Source of the DNA: Membranipora membranacea
Lineage: Eukaryota > Bryozoa > Gymnolaemata > Cheilostomatida > Membraniporidae
Direction: 5' to 3'
Assembly (NCBI GenBank): GCA_914767715.1
Contig: OU612067.1
Span: forward strand, 3,720,001-3,784,000
DNA: 64,000 bases
Made by a program: the position numbers and the translations under genes
Shown: piece after piece, positions 34,897-47,317 of the stretch
How positions within the stretch are numbered: the first letter of the stretch is position 1
Layout: each line of letters begins with the position of its first letter
The notes under the pieces: generated by a model
The model's input: the letters and a program-made list of their open reading frames with translations, nothing else
Database searches by the model: none
Told to the model about the DNA's origin: nothing

Positions 34897-35550
34897 TTAA
34901 GTCCTGTATGATGATTTATGTGTGTCTGTACTTGCAGAAAGCTGAAGATATTCTTTCGCTGCTCTTACAGCATCGTCTAATGTTGGTGTTCGTACTGCAA
35001 GTAGATGTCTCTGCAGTTCTCTGTTGTTTAACGAGGACATGAATGCGTCTAGTGCCATTTCTTTCAAGAATTGTGGCGACATATCTGGATACGCAACATC
35101 CACCAAGCTTTCAATCAAAGACGCATGTTCCTGTAGATTAGTTTTATATTCTTTTGTAAGGCTAGCCAGTTTTGACCTAGCCTCCCTTTTGCTCATTCCA
35201 AACCTGGAACGTAAGGCGTTGATAATTAATTCTGTACTTTGGTATTTTCCACAATCCAAAGCTGCTCCTTGTAATGCCTGTCGTATGTGAATGACAGCTG
35301 CCTCTTCATTCCAGTTGCTAGCTCTTGCAACGTTAGTAAATTGCTGTATGAAATATTCAACGTTTGAATGGCCCTCATACTTAGGCGCTTTAAAATTTCC
35401 ATCTCTCTCAGTTTTTAGAGGAAGCCTCTCCAAAATTCTCTCCATGACAGCAGAAAGTTTCTCACTGAGTGCTCCTTCTGAGAGTGCGTCTCCTGCTGCA
35501 CCTTGGCTCCTTGTGGTTGTCATATTTGGAGTGTCAATATGTGTGTTCAA
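34897..35550 (-). CDS. Retrotransposon gag (capsid) protein
   Basis: This 217-residue ORF includes FKAPKYEGHSNVEYFIQQF, then NWNEEAAVIHIRQALQGAAL and LRSRFGMSKREARSKLASL. It ends with repeated helical segments (LKEMALDAFMSSLNNRELQR; TLDDAVRAAKEYL). This order is that of Ty3/gypsy-type capsid (Retrotrans_gag) proteins that coat element RNA. It has no CCHC zinc knuckle and stops about 30 bp before the 3' LTR, leaving no room for pol. The frame is intact, so the protein could still be made. A start at MTTTRSQG (residue 10) is possible. Confidence 0.85.
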   Translation of the reverse strand: MNTHIDTPNMTTTRSQGAAGDALSEGALSEKLSAVMERILERLPLKTERDGNFKAPKYEGHSNVEYFIQQFTNVARASNWNEEAAVIHIRQALQGAALDCGKYQSTELIINALRSRFGMSKREARSKLASLTKEYKTNLQEHASLIESLVDVAYPDMSPQFLKEMALDAFMSSLNNRELQRHLLAVRTPTLDDAVRAAKEYLQLSASTDTHKSSYRT

Positions 35551-35895
35551 TCCTTAAAACTCGGTGTTGATATCACTACTGTTCTCAATTGACCTATTTG
35601 AATAACATTAGAGACACTGTGGTCAGGCGTTATTTCAAAAATCTCAGTCTCATAGGCACTTAGGGCCAGGGAACTGGAGATCAACGGTCAAATTGATAGC
35701 AAAGTGATACACTCACCAACACAATGATGTAAAGGATGGAGAATCTGTCTGTCCAATGAGAATCGATTAAGGCTGGCTCTGTTTTCCTGTTGACGCCAGA
35801 GCTGATGATGTTCAGGATATTCTTTTTTTTTGGTTTTTCTGTATATTTTCTAGTTTCAGGATACAAAGGCGTGTATCCCACTGCTGCCACCAATT

Positions 35896-36969
35896 TGTTC
35901 TGGATTTTCTTGATTACTCCACCCCTCTTGTGATTAGTTTGGTAGCTTAGGCACGAGGGTTAATTAATCCACCAGAACAAGAAAGCTTCAGTGTCTATTC
36001 AAGCACACTGACCGAGTTGCCAATCCGTTACGCAACTCAAACCGGCTTATACGAAGCCCAATTGATGATCCAGTGAGTATTGGCTCTCACCTCAACAATT
36101 GCAGTTACTCAGAATGAGGGGTTGTATAAGGCGTTGAGCCCCCTTACTCACTGCAGAGAACCAAAGACCTATATTGCAATAAATATAGTCAATCCGCCAA
36201 TAATATTGCCACTTGCGAAGAAAGGAAAAGCTATGATGTAAATTATAGGCATTGAAGCCAGGCTTACAACTATAGTCAAACCTCTGCGACTGCGAAGAAT
36301 GGAAAAGCTATGATGTAAATTATAGGCATTGGAGCCAGGCTTACAACTATAGTCAACCACCCTTTGTGCTCAACGGAGTAATTACCAGTGGAATTACCCT
36401 GCAAGCCACCACTCTAACAATTATAGGCACTAGGCCAGGCTGTTAATAGTGATATACCAAGATAAAAGAGACTGAATGATAGACACTAGGTCAGGCTCAG
36501 TCCTCAATGTTACTTGGGACAATTTAGTTATATAAACAACTTATTATGTTAATAACAGTTTATTGCTCTCACAATTCAACCATCCACAATGAAGTCTGAT
36601 AACTAAATCATGATGCACAAAGCCACGACGCTCCTTTTATAGGCGCATTGGAAAAACTGTCCTAAATGCACTTGAAACTGTCCTAAATGCACTTGAGTTT
36701 ACTATAGCCTACTAATTCATAAAAGCATAATACATTATGGGCATTGACATAAAATCAATATCATATCACAGGCTATCATTTACAATGTGACAAGTACTTT
36801 TCTGTATGTTCCTCCACTTATACACACATTACTTATATACAATAGGTTGATCAGTAAACATTCACATTAATAGGCTATTTTAGCGAGTCATTATTAATCA
36901 TTAGTAGTAAAAAGTAAACAAGGAATATTTTAGATTTAGAGCAACAGGAGCTGAGGCATTTCCATATCA
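35896..36969 (-). repeat. 5' LTR (right copy, 1,074 bp)
   Basis: It is 77 bp longer than its partner because the segment near 36255-36350 (GCTATGATGTAAATTATAGG...) is partly duplicated in tandem. The transcription start is expected inside this LTR on the minus strand. Confidence 0.9.
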
Positions 36970-37026
36970 CACCCCCATCAGTGCAGTGGTAGGAGGGAAC
37001 TCCTTGGCTGGGATTCACTTTTGATG

Positions 37027-37141
37027 GAGACTACCATAGGACTGCCGCAGTTCCTGATTTTGGGACTGCGGCAGTCCTATGGAGACTACCCACAGGTCTA
37101 CTCCAAAATCCCAGGTTTTGGAGTAGACCTGTGAGACTACC
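37027..37141. repeat. Two perfect 18-bp-arm hairpins set between three GAGACTACC repeats
   Basis: Hairpin 1 has arms 37034-37051 and 37065-37082 with a 13-nt loop. Hairpin 2 has arms 37091-37108 and 37116-37133 with a 7-nt loop. All arms are perfectly complementary. GAGACTACC occurs exactly at 37027, 37082 and 37133, bracketing each hairpin. Confidence 0.9.
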
Positions 37142-37319
37142 CTTGCCAATATAATAATATATTTCTGCTCGACCTATGTGGAGTAGTCCTATCATAAGGT
37201 TTGTTGTCATGTTGTCATACATAAGGCCATGTGACTTTGATATAGCCTGTGATTTTTGTCAGTGGGTGGGGGTGGGCGAGAAGAGAAGAATGAGTATAGG
37301 GGGGGAACCATCAATCAAT

Positions 37320-38064
37320 CTCATGATACTTTTTCGATGTACCAAAATGTAGACAACACAAATGATGAGGAGAGATTTCAAGCCAACTTGGAGTCACTGA
37401 ACACCTGGGCTAAATCCTGGTTTTGGTCTGGTTTTAATATAATGCTAAGAAGTGTAAGATTATTGCCTTCCATCCCCAGAGAACAGTCCCAGAGTACACT
37501 ATGGACAATATAGTGCTGGAGCACACAGATCACTGCAAATACTTGGGAGTGATACTGCAGTCAGACCTAAAATTCACTGACCACATAGCCGACAAAATCT
37601 GCAGCGCCAGAAAGCAGATTGGGATGATCAGACGAGCTCTCTACTGGGCACCGGAGAGAGCCAGACTGATTGCATACAAGTCTCTCTGCCTTCCTCATCT
37701 GGAATATGCTTCCTGTGCCTGGGATCCTTCCACAAAGAGGCACTCGAGATTGTGCAACACCAAGGTGTGGGAATGATCTGTGGATTGAAGGGGAGGAGGT
37801 GTGTTACGGAAGCAAAGGAGAAATTGCAGCTGGAACAGCTAGTTATTCGGCGGAAGAACTCCAGGGTAAAGCTCCTAAATAAGGTACTGTCCAGAGAGGA
37901 GGCCCACCCTGCACTCTGCACATCCTATGATGAGATAATAAACCAGCCCCATACTACAGTCTCGACAAGATCACAAACAGGGAACGAGCCACGCTCTATC
38001 GCTGCCACAGGGAACTGTTTTCATAACAGTTTTCTGCCCAGGACAATACGGGATATGAAAATCT
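37320..38064 (+). pseudogene. Decayed LINE reverse-transcriptase C-terminal fragment
   Basis: Consecutive frames give RT palm/thumb-like text. One segment has LESLNTWAKSW; another has HTDHCKYLGVILQSDLKFTD with KQIGMIRRALYWAP and LPHLEYASCAWDP; a third has VQHQGVGMICGLKGRRCV. This is the region after the catalytic YxDD of non-LTR retrotransposons. At least two frameshifts (near 37440 and 37735) break it, and no endonuclease or catalytic box is present, so it is a 5'-truncated dead copy. The LTR element lies just upstream. Confidence 0.75.
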
Positions 38065-38266
38065 AAGGAAAATCAGAGGACAATACTACTGATGCCCTAC
38101 TGGATGGGTACATGTACCCACTCTGAACCCAAATGCCCTACCCATGGGATGGTATTCTGGAACAATGTCCAAACCTTATGTAGTTATGTCCAAAAACTGA
38201 GGCACGCCCCTTACGCCCCCCTAGACGGTCTAGCGTGATGCCGTCTTTGATGTAAGTTGATGTAAG

Positions 38267-38642
38267 TGTTTTTTTTCAATTTTGTGTGGGTATCTATATA
38301 TATATCTATGTTGTTGATTGCTTTTCTATGGCCATCTAACTATGTTAGTTTTCTTCTGGCAAGGCTTAATTATTAATTATCTATGAGCTGGTGTGGCTTA
38401 GGGAATAAAAAGTAAAGCAGTAAATTCTTGTGAATGCTGATGTCCTTGTGTTGATTTGAGCTGCAAGTAGAACCAAGTAGGCCACTTACTTTCCTCTACT
38501 AGGGCTTTAAATCCTAGGTCTACTTCTTCAACTTGCCAGAAGAAAACTAACATAGATAGATGGCCATAGAAAAGCAAACAACAACACAGATATATATAAT
38601 ATATATATAGATACCCACAAAAAAATTGAAAAAAACACATCG
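38267..38642. mobile_element. Foldback element with ~100-bp inverted arms
   Basis: The sequence at 38267-38366 (TTTTTTTCAATTTTGTG ... TTCTTCTGGCAAGG) returns in inverse complement at 38535-38642. The two arms are separated by about 170 bp and differ mainly in AT-repeat length. It is non-coding. Confidence 0.7.
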
Positions 38643-38667
38643 AAATAGGATCATGAGATTACACCCA

Positions 38668-38992
38668 CATTACAAAATAAAGTACAGTTGTGAAATACCC
38701 TTTACCAGTGGTTCCTACATATCGTAGCAGCGGGTGGATTGTATATGCCCACAAATGAGTGTAGCAAAAGTAGAGAGCTGAGTCTAGCATACACGCGCCC
38801 AAGCATGCAATCACATGAATCCAACATGCATTCAGACCAGCACACTTTGCCTGCCATTGTACTCCTTTGTTCACCAAACAAAAGGCCTTTTGTTACATAA
38901 CTCTCATAGGTGCATTGGGGCATGTCTCCCTGACATCGGCCCCCAGGGCCTATCCAACATACTACAGCATAGGTGTACTTTATTTTGTAATG
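38668..38992 (+). mobile_element. MITE copy C, complete, 325 bp
   Basis: Its ends are 19-bp perfect inverted repeats beginning CATTACAAAATAAAGTACA. The exact 6-mer CACCCA flanks it at 38662-38667 and 38993-38998 as a target duplication. It is the only copy here with both ends and target sites clean, and defines the family with copies A and B. Confidence 0.85.
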
Positions 38993-38998
38993 CACCCA

Positions 38999-40358
38999 CT
39001 GACAAAAATCACAGGCTATATCAAAGTCACGTGGCCTTATGTTGTCATACATGTACTTTGTACATGTATCTTGGAGTTGTCCTCTCTGTACATACTAAGG
39101 AGTTACCATCAGCTACCCTGACCTATATATGACAGAGACTGACTTGACCGTGACCTTGATTGAAGAGACACACATAGGCACTTGTCTACTGACTTTCATG
39201 GTGAGAGGACTGCCTTATATCTTGCCATCCTGATAAGAACCCAACTTCGCCACAACCTACTAACACTACTACTCATTTTATCCGATTTTTGCTTTCCGGT
39301 CAACCTAGTAGTACCTAGCCCAATTGATATGTCTTGTTTGTAAGGACTTTTAACTACTACCTTGCCTTACTTACTCCTACCTGAAACCTGATATACATAT
39401 ATATACTATATACAGTAACACTACCTACAGAACAGATAGATAGATAAGATGGCATTACAGAAAAAGTGGCAGTTCTGTAAAGGCAGTAGCCAGTTATGAA
39501 ACAATTCTAGTAGAGAGTTTATTGGTGCAGCCCATGTTGCGTGCTTAAACACATTAAAGGTACATAGTCCAAACCAACACTTGGGACTTGGGGCTGGGCA
39601 GATTCTGTATGTATGGGACATTATTTACACTTGCGGCACTCACGTGACCCCTACAGCATAAACAAAAGTGCTTTACAGTCTTTGAGTACTGTAAAACATG
39701 TCCCATGTGGGTCATGCCACACATCTCACAACAGCGACGGTATTTAGTGCCCATTCAGAACAGCATAAACCTTTGTTTGTAATTTGGTCCCGATTTAACA
39801 ATGTTTGGCAGTCCCCTTTTTTCTTTGCATTTTTTTTGGTCGTTATTGTCATTTCTTCGTATCTGGCCCAGCTAATAACAGTGACAAGTGGGTGGATGGG
39901 AAGGAGTCTAGGTGTAATGTTAATATATTTTACAAGCTGAGATTCAGCCTTCGGTGTGCCTGTGTGTTGGGCACATTTATCATGTTACTCAGACCGCGCA
40001 ATTATATTATTGATAGTGATATCAAAGTATTTATTGAGTGTTGTGAATATAGACCATGACCATATTGACTTCGTAAAGGGAGTATGAACCATATCAAAAT
40101 TTCTACCTTGAATGGTTAGAATCTGCATGTTCAGTCAATTCTACTTTCAGAACACTCTCTTTGATACTAGCTGTAATTGAAAATCGTTTTTTTTCTAAAC
40201 AATCTTGTTTTCAAAAGTTCTACACAAATTAGGTCCTGAACCTGACACTGGAGTAATGAGTGTTGTTTCCCACAGGAAATGGTTTGTCTAGATCAAGAGA
40301 AGCCATTGCATTTCAATTTTTTTTCATGTTATTGTCTGTTCTGTCTCTTTTGATAGCC
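38999..40358. other. 5' flank of the LRR gene
   Basis: I see no other gene. The acceptor TTTTGATAG at 40348-40356 immediately before the LRR start codon implies an upstream untranslated exon and promoter somewhere here, but I cannot place them. Confidence 0.35.
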
Positions 40359-43300
40359 ATGGCATCGACCGATTTGAGTGATTCTAAACTGAGATTATAC
40401 ACTGACTCTGAAAGCCTCTCAACTGCCAAAAAATTGACAGTCTCAAACAAGGGAGTCTCTAAGATTGTCATCAATGAGTAAGTAAATATCTGATGTAGGG
40501 AGCAGTATCTAAAATCAGACATGCATTCAGGAGTAGCTGACAGATTTTTGAAAGTACTACATAATAATAATAGGAATAATGTTTGATTTCATTTACTGTT
40601 TTTTTTTGTATAAAAAGACAGGATAAAAATTAGAAAAGCGGTATGACTTGTTACCAGAAACACATCTAACATAACCCTAAACACTAGCTATCATATCATA
40701 CCTATGTGTCTGAATTTCTATTTTGATAATATTGCATATTTCTAGAATTTCCAAGACTCTAGTCAACGTCAACGTGTCCAAGAATGATCTCAGTAGCTGT
40801 CTCTTTATCGGTATGTCTGTTATTGTGTATTTGTTTGATTTTCTAGTCCTCTTACAACTTAATCTGAGTTCTGTCTGAGAATTCCCACTTTGAAATATAT
40901 GTCCATATATGAACAACCGATCTTGTCTGATTTCCTTATGTTGACTTCTCATTATGCTCTGCTGTCAAATACAGTCAAAAGAGCCAAATGAAAAATGTAT
41001 TGTATGGGAAATAGCTAGAATACACATAAGTCTTTTTAACATGTGCGTTCTTTTGTTTTAGAGAGCTGTCCAAATGCTACAACTGTTAATTTGTCGAATA
41101 ATAAGATAAAGAAAACTAAACCATTAAGACTTCTCTCAAAAGTACGAGGTATGTAGCCTATGTAAGTACGAGGTAGGTAGCCTATGTAAGTACGAGGTAG
41201 GTAGCCTATGTTAGTATGAGGTATGTAGCCTATGTAAGTACGAGGTAGGTAGCCTATGTAAGTACGAGGTATGTAGCCTATGTTAGTATGAGGTATGTAG
41301 CCTATGTTAGTATGAGGTATGTAGCCTATGTAAGTACGAGGTAGGTAGCCTATGTAAGTATGAGGTAGGTAGCCTATGTAAGTATGAGGTATGTAGCCTA
41401 TGTTAGTACGAGGTATGTAGCCTATGTTAGTATGAGGTATGTAGCCTATGTAAGTACGAGGTAGGTAGCCTATGTAAGTATGAGGTAGGTAGCCTATGTA
41501 AGTATGAGGTATGTAGCCTATGTTAGTATGAGGTATGTAGCCTATGTAAGTACGAGGTATGTAGCCTATGTTAGTATGAGGTATGTAGCCTATGTAAGTA
41601 CGAGGTATGTGGCCTATGTTAGTATGAGGTATGTAGCCTATGTAAGTACGAGGTATGTAGCCTATGTTAGTATGAGGTATGTAGCCTATGTAAGTACGAG
41701 GTATGTAGCCTATGTTAGTATGAGGTATGTAGCCTATGTAAATACGAGGTATGTAGCCTATGTTAGTATGAGGTATGTAGCCTATGTAGGTACGAGGTAT
41801 GTAGCCTATGTAAGTACGAGGTATGTAGCCTATGTAAGTACGAGGTATGTAGCCTATATAAATAATTCAACATAATGCAGAACCCTCGATTCACAAAATG
41901 CCTCCTCTGTACGTATGGTACGGCACACAGCTTTTATGTTTTTCTGTCAAAAGCCTTGGGTGACGACTTTCGTCTGCTGTCTATAAAGTTGCCATCCCAT
42001 TACACATGTCAGTTGATTCTGAAAGTCTGTCACTTTTCTACAAGAGTTTCCCTTCATAGTAAAGAAAATTCTACTTGAAAAAACTCCTCATAGTATTGAG
42101 ATTAGTCCTTATTTCAGGATTATGGTAACAGTTCATTACATGAGTGTGCTGACTGATGATGATATTGTGATTTTACTTATTTTTAGTGCTGAATGTATCT
42201 CATAATCTGATATCTAAATCTGTCTTCATCGCTAAACTCAAAAGTAAGTACAGGATATCAACCAGGAATAAACAACCTAAAGGCTTACACAACATATCAT
42301 GTGTATACCCTAGCCAGTAAACTAGTTTAGTTAATTGTTCTAGCTGGCCCCTGTCATGCAGATATACCTTTTACTGCTTTGAACACCGCCAAATCGAGAT
42401 GATAGTCAAATAATGGATATAACTATGCAGTGCCCAAGCTTAGAAACTGATTTTGAAACCGCTTTGCGAACAATTATGATGGTTGTAATAGCATGGTAAT
42501 ACCAATTCTAATTATACCTGCATTAGAAACGGAGATGTTAATTGTACGTGAGGGCACAACTTTCAAATTGACCTCTCAAAATGTACAAATCATGTCTGTC
42601 TGTCTTTTCTGCAGCTCTGGTAGCATTGATATTAAATGATAATGAGCTGACAGAGTTACCTACCCTGGAGATGCCTCAGTTAGCCACCCTACGTAAGTTT
42701 GCTCTGCTTTGTAGCATTTATCCAATGCAGCTCCTTATTCACCCATATCAAACATTCAAACATGGGAGGGGTGGTGCTGAGTGTCTACCCAATCAAACCT
42801 TGTGAGAATTAAGTCCGTCAGGTTTGAAATTTATTTGGTCTACTCATAAAAGTAAGTTCAAATATATATGGTAAAATGCAAGATTTGGTAAAAAAATGGT
42901 AATTGTTTAGCCAGCTCATTTGGTTCATGAAGAAATCGCTACACATGTCTTTTGTAATTTCAAAGTTATGGAGCATTTGGAATTGCTGCAGGCACAGTCA
43001 AATGGGTTAATAAGATATATACAAGGGGGAATATAAAAGAGATATGTGGTGTATCTAAAAAGAAGTGGTACGTTAGATACCTTGATGATTTCTATTGGTT
43101 TGTAGACAAGAAAGTTTGTGATACACTCTTAAGATGGTCAGATCTTGCCTTTTATTTTTCCTCTATTTTTTGCTATGAGATGCTACATGGTCCAGGCCAG
43201 AGCTATCTCATCAAGCTCTGATCATCGCTATTTATTTTGTGATACTCACGTCTTGTATCCACCCAAAACACCTTTTCAATTCACATAACTCAACAACTTT

Positions 43301-46300
43301 CTTCAACACGTATGCTCATCATCAACCATACATAATGGCAATGTGAAAAGTTTTGGTTTTTCACGGATTGGATTTGTATTTTTATTCCATTGATCTTATT
43401 ATTTGATTTAAGTCACCAATGCGCACCAGGGAGAACATCTAGAAATTTAAAAGAAATGTAAATATATGATATTATATATATATATATGCAGCAGCTGATT
43501 TTCTGACAATGCGAAATTTACTGTAAGTTATCAATCGCTGTGTGTGGTTTGTTCTCTTTTGATGATAAAAGTACAGACGGACCTAATTTGACACTCTTTT
43601 ATTTTGTAGTTGTATCCAAGAATCAGCTCACTGAACTGGACACCTCAAAGCTCCCTAATTTGAAGAAGCTGTCCTTCAACAATAACAAACTTACCGTGTT
43701 TCCAAATCTCTCTGTAAGTCAAAAGTGATTATTTTGCATGTCAGTTGAATCAAAGAGTTGAATGGATATGATAAAATTGGAACATTACTAGATCTCTCAT
43801 CCACTACTCCCTAGAAAACGTAATCAGCTAGCATGGATTCCCTTCCCATCCCATCCCAGTCATACATCGAGTTACCCTACTCGTTGACAGGTTGGATCAT
43901 CGATCTGATGATGGGTTTCAATTCCCCCACGCACATCCACTCGGTTTACCTGAGAAGCCGAGCTCGGTAGGGTGTTTCAATGGGTACCAACGCTTTAGGC
44001 AATGTAGGTTCTCATAAGCCAGGGATGGCTATTGAGTGGTGGGGTGGTGTAGTGCTTAGGATTTGAGCTTCTCAATATGAGAGTTGCAGGTTCAAATCCC
44101 AGTCACTACCCATGCTGCAAATGGAGGTGAGCTCTTCATACCATAGGTTGCCCGCCCTTACCTTGTACGATGTAAGCATATTCTTAGTGTCTCCAAAAAG
44201 GGCACTGAATAGCAATAAAATGTATATTATATTATTAACGTTATAAATTATGATTATATATTATTACTATATTATGATTGGACCTAGTGACCCAGCAGTG
44301 ATGACGTAGTGCAAAAATGCTTAGAAGTACCCATTGTGGCTTACATTAAGTGGTATATAAATAAACTCATTATTATTATCTAGGTTGCACACTTCAAGTA
44401 GATTTAAGAGCATTCTTTGTGCTGTTTTCAGGTATTTGGTGTAATGGTTTTGCCACTCCAATTTTCAGATTGATTTCTGTCTGCCAATCATTCTTCTAGA
44501 TTGTGTGATCTTTACTCACCTTCATTTCATGTGTTTTTTTTGTAGAGAAACATTTGGATTGAGGCCGTCAGCGGAATGTCTAATGCTATAGAGAAAATAA
44601 CCAAAGACAGTATCACTTCTAAACACACCAAGTAAATATAATGAATTATTTTTCCAAACACATTTAGGGGGGTTGTGCAGCGGAGCGGAGGCGGTAACAA
44701 CAAGACGGATCATGCGCTAATTTTCAAACTATAAAGCTTTTTAAACATCTATCTGATGGGAAGTGTGTTCCGCCACAAATCCTTTCTGCAACCGCCTGAA
44801 AAAATTGTTTTTGACCATTACATAACCCATTTTGATGTTGACCATATCACATGGTAAACTGAGTTTGTGGGGAAAATGATCATTATATAACATAATATGT
44901 TAGATTGATATCCATTACATCACCGCTCCGTGGATCTATGTTTGAGCTAAACAACAGGTTACTGTTATTCAAAAATGTTCTTCTCATTTTGTCCTCCATC
45001 CATGCGAGTTCTGGGTGGACTATAAAAACACCTTACTGATACTCTGTCAAAGCGGGAGCGCCAGATTGCACATGGGTAATTTTCAGATTTAAGACTGATA
45101 GATCCAAGACTATGTATTTTAATAAAGAGAGCCCACAATGAACTAAGTTTGTAACTATCTTTTTTCTTTCGGTTAAGGCGTCTCATCATAGTGTGGTTTG
45201 TCTATGCGTCTCATGCTGATTTATTTACTGCTCAAATGTTTTGCTTCCGTTTCATTTTGTAGCTTGAAGTTGATGGAACTGAATTTCAACCAGATAAAAA
45301 AGTTCATGTAAGGATAATAAAAATATCACATTAGTAAAGGCGGGGAACAACTCTGCTGAATACAGTCGAATATGTTATCAGCATTCCCAGAATGCAACTT
45401 CAACCTGGAATTGGGAGGGAAAACAGCTCTACCCAATATACCTAATCACTCACCTGATCTCACATGAACACCAGAACATCGCATTGTGGCACTAAATGTA
45501 AAATGAATGTATGACAATGTATGGCTCCACATCTACATCAGAGCAGTTTCACTTATCAAACTATTATTACATAATGGTCAGTAAAAAGAGAATTATGGTA
45601 TGTAGCGTAGTGTAAGTAAAGAGCAATATATAGATACATAATACACACATACTCTCATTGCAGGTCTTTAGAGCCGCTTAATTGTTTAAAACTCAACAGA
45701 CTATCTCTGTATGGTAATCCACTAACTGAGAAGGAGGAATACAGGAAGAAGATATCCCTGATATGTCCGAGTCTGGAGACTCTGGACGGCCAATCAGCAG
45801 TGAGTGTTAAGTCCTCTTATATAGAGAGAATGCCTTACTAGCGAGTGAGAATTAGGCGATAAAAATGAGACACACAAAAACCCTGGAATAATTTCCAAGT
45901 CTGGGGTGAAATCACTTACATTCAATTACTGCTACTGGTTACTAGTTTATTCACCACGGTGTTATTCCCTCCAATCTCTTTGTTCAGCCATCTTCTTCAT
46001 CTGACTTGTGAAACTAACTCTCTTCAATCTCTCCATATGACAGCGAGTTTGCTCATGCTTACTATTCTACTGTTTTGTGATATGTAAGAGGAAAAAAGTC
46101 AGTTTGCAAATTTCATGTGATGTTGTATGTTATGCCACCCATATTTTGCCTCCCCCAGTTACGTTATAATATACTTAGTTGTTGTTTTTATAGGAGTTTT
46201 AGGTTGCTAATTACTAGTATTGTATCACAAACTGGGAGTTGTCTTATGCTGCCCAAAATGAGGATAACTCTGTCATTATTTAAAGAGATCAGTGAGCATA

Positions 46301-47317
46301 TCCTTGAATGTCATTCTAGTAATTCATATTTAACCTCATGTTTTTTCTTTTGGTCAAGGTGATGTTTATATTTCTCTGTTTTCCTGATAGTCCATAGAAG
46401 TCAAAAGATGTAATGTTGCAACGAAAACACTGAGAGGCTGAGTATCTAATGCTGTTGTATTCTTGTAGAATGAGAAGGTAGCAAAGATGAACAGACCTAC
46501 AACAACTACAGCAGCAGATAAAAAGGAGGTTGTCCCTGTTACTGAGAAGGTCACAGAGAGGTCACAAGGTCAAACATCAGAAGAAGAGAAGGATGACAGC
46601 TCAGAATCTGATACACTGATGGTGAGTCATCAAGCTCCGCCCCTAATTAGTGACCAGATGGCAACAGCATTTAACTCATTGTTGTTAATTTTGTGACTAT
46701 AATCACACAATACCAAATTATATAATGATGATCTGTTAATAAAATAGTTCCTGGAATATCTTTGTGATTAGAATTTAATCACATGAAGAATCTTTTTTTT
46801 TTACTTGCTACAAAGCAGAGCATGTTTTTACTGTTATCTGACATGCTTTTAGACTGTTGATACGTCCATAAATAAGAAGAAAGAGGACAGTGTAAAATCT
46901 GCTGATGCTGCCGATTTAGAGAAGATGTTTGAGACCTCTGAGGAAGCTTTCAATACAAGTGATGGACATGATACAGTCAACAAGAACAAGAGGTCAGCTA
47001 GTGATGAGTTAGACTCTGAACCGACAAACACTGACCCTGTATCACCATCTCATCAGCAGAAAAAACTCAAGTCATCGAATGACGAAACTGCAGTGTCTTC
47101 AGTGGCGACAAAAGATACCCTTGGGCCAGCGTCGGAGAAACAGCCAACTAGAGTAAATAAACAGAGAAAGGCGAAGGCGCCACGAGCTGAGAGAGCAAAA
47201 TCTGGAGTTGTGAACATTAAAATGCTTCAGAAATCAAAAAGTACCAAAGTTTCTAGTGATGTAGTCCAACTATTTGATTCCCCTGTTTCTGTTGGGGGCG
47301 GACAAAGCGCATGGTAG
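40359..47317 (+). CDS. Leucine-rich-repeat protein with acidic/basic tail (complete, 11 exons)
   Basis: Exons are 40359-40477, 40746-40810, 41062-41148, 42187-42243, 42615-42692, 43610-43713, 44546-44631, 45263-45307, 45664-45799, 46469-46621 and 46853-47317. They join in frame to 464 residues. About residues 25-225 hold SDS22-type LRRs (NLSNNKIKKTKP, LNVSHNLISK, LILNDNELTELP, LLVSKNQLTELD, LSFNNNKLTVFP, LNFNQIKKF). They end in an LRR cap (YGNPLTEKEEYRKKISLICP ... LETLDG). The rest is low-complexity Ser/Glu/Lys with basic clusters (KKLKSSND; KQRKAKAPRAERAK), suggesting a nuclear scaffold; it ends VGGGQSAW. No signal peptide or TM helix. The exon 3 donor is embedded in a 24-bp minisatellite. 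Exons 4-11 recur in the tandem copy downstream. I do not recognise the orthologue. Confidence 0.8.
41140..41859 (+). repeat. 24-bp minisatellite array (~30 copies) built on a splice donor
   Basis: The unit AAGTACGAGGTATGTAGCC plus TATGT repeats about 30 times with T/A and A/G variants. The first unit contains the last bases of exon 3 and its donor GAG|GTATGT (41149). Every later unit carries the same donor-like sequence, and retaining any of them adds an in-frame TAG after GGT ATG. The periodic open frame (MRYVAYVS) is an artefact. Confidence 0.95.

Larger units (their letters stand above)
33869..36969 (-). mobile_element. Non-autonomous, gag-only LTR retrotransposon (3.1 kb)
   Basis: Two direct repeats (33869-34865 and 35896-36969), each TG...CA on the plus strand, enclose about 1,030 bp. 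The 4-mer CACC flanks the whole element (33865-33868 and 36970-36973) as a target duplication. Read on the minus strand, the 5' LTR is followed after 3 nt by TGGTGGCAGCAGTGGGA. This is a plausible primer-binding site complementary to a tRNA-Leu-type 3' end (…CTGCCA plus CCA). The purine tract GGTGGGGAGAG directly precedes the 3' LTR. The interior encodes only a gag-type protein; protease, RT, RNase H and integrase are absent. Movement would need enzymes from a related element. Confidence 0.9.

Noticed and set aside
41504-41875. Open frame encoding a repeated MRYVAYVS octapeptide (also at 47799-48065)
   Set aside because: It is one frame of the 24-bp minisatellite; it lies in an intron and the frame used by the spliced gene meets TAG in every unit.
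44089-44099. B-box suggesting a genuine tRNA gene
   Set aside because: The flanking sequence does not fold into a full cloverleaf with paired acceptor arms; it is a SINE head.
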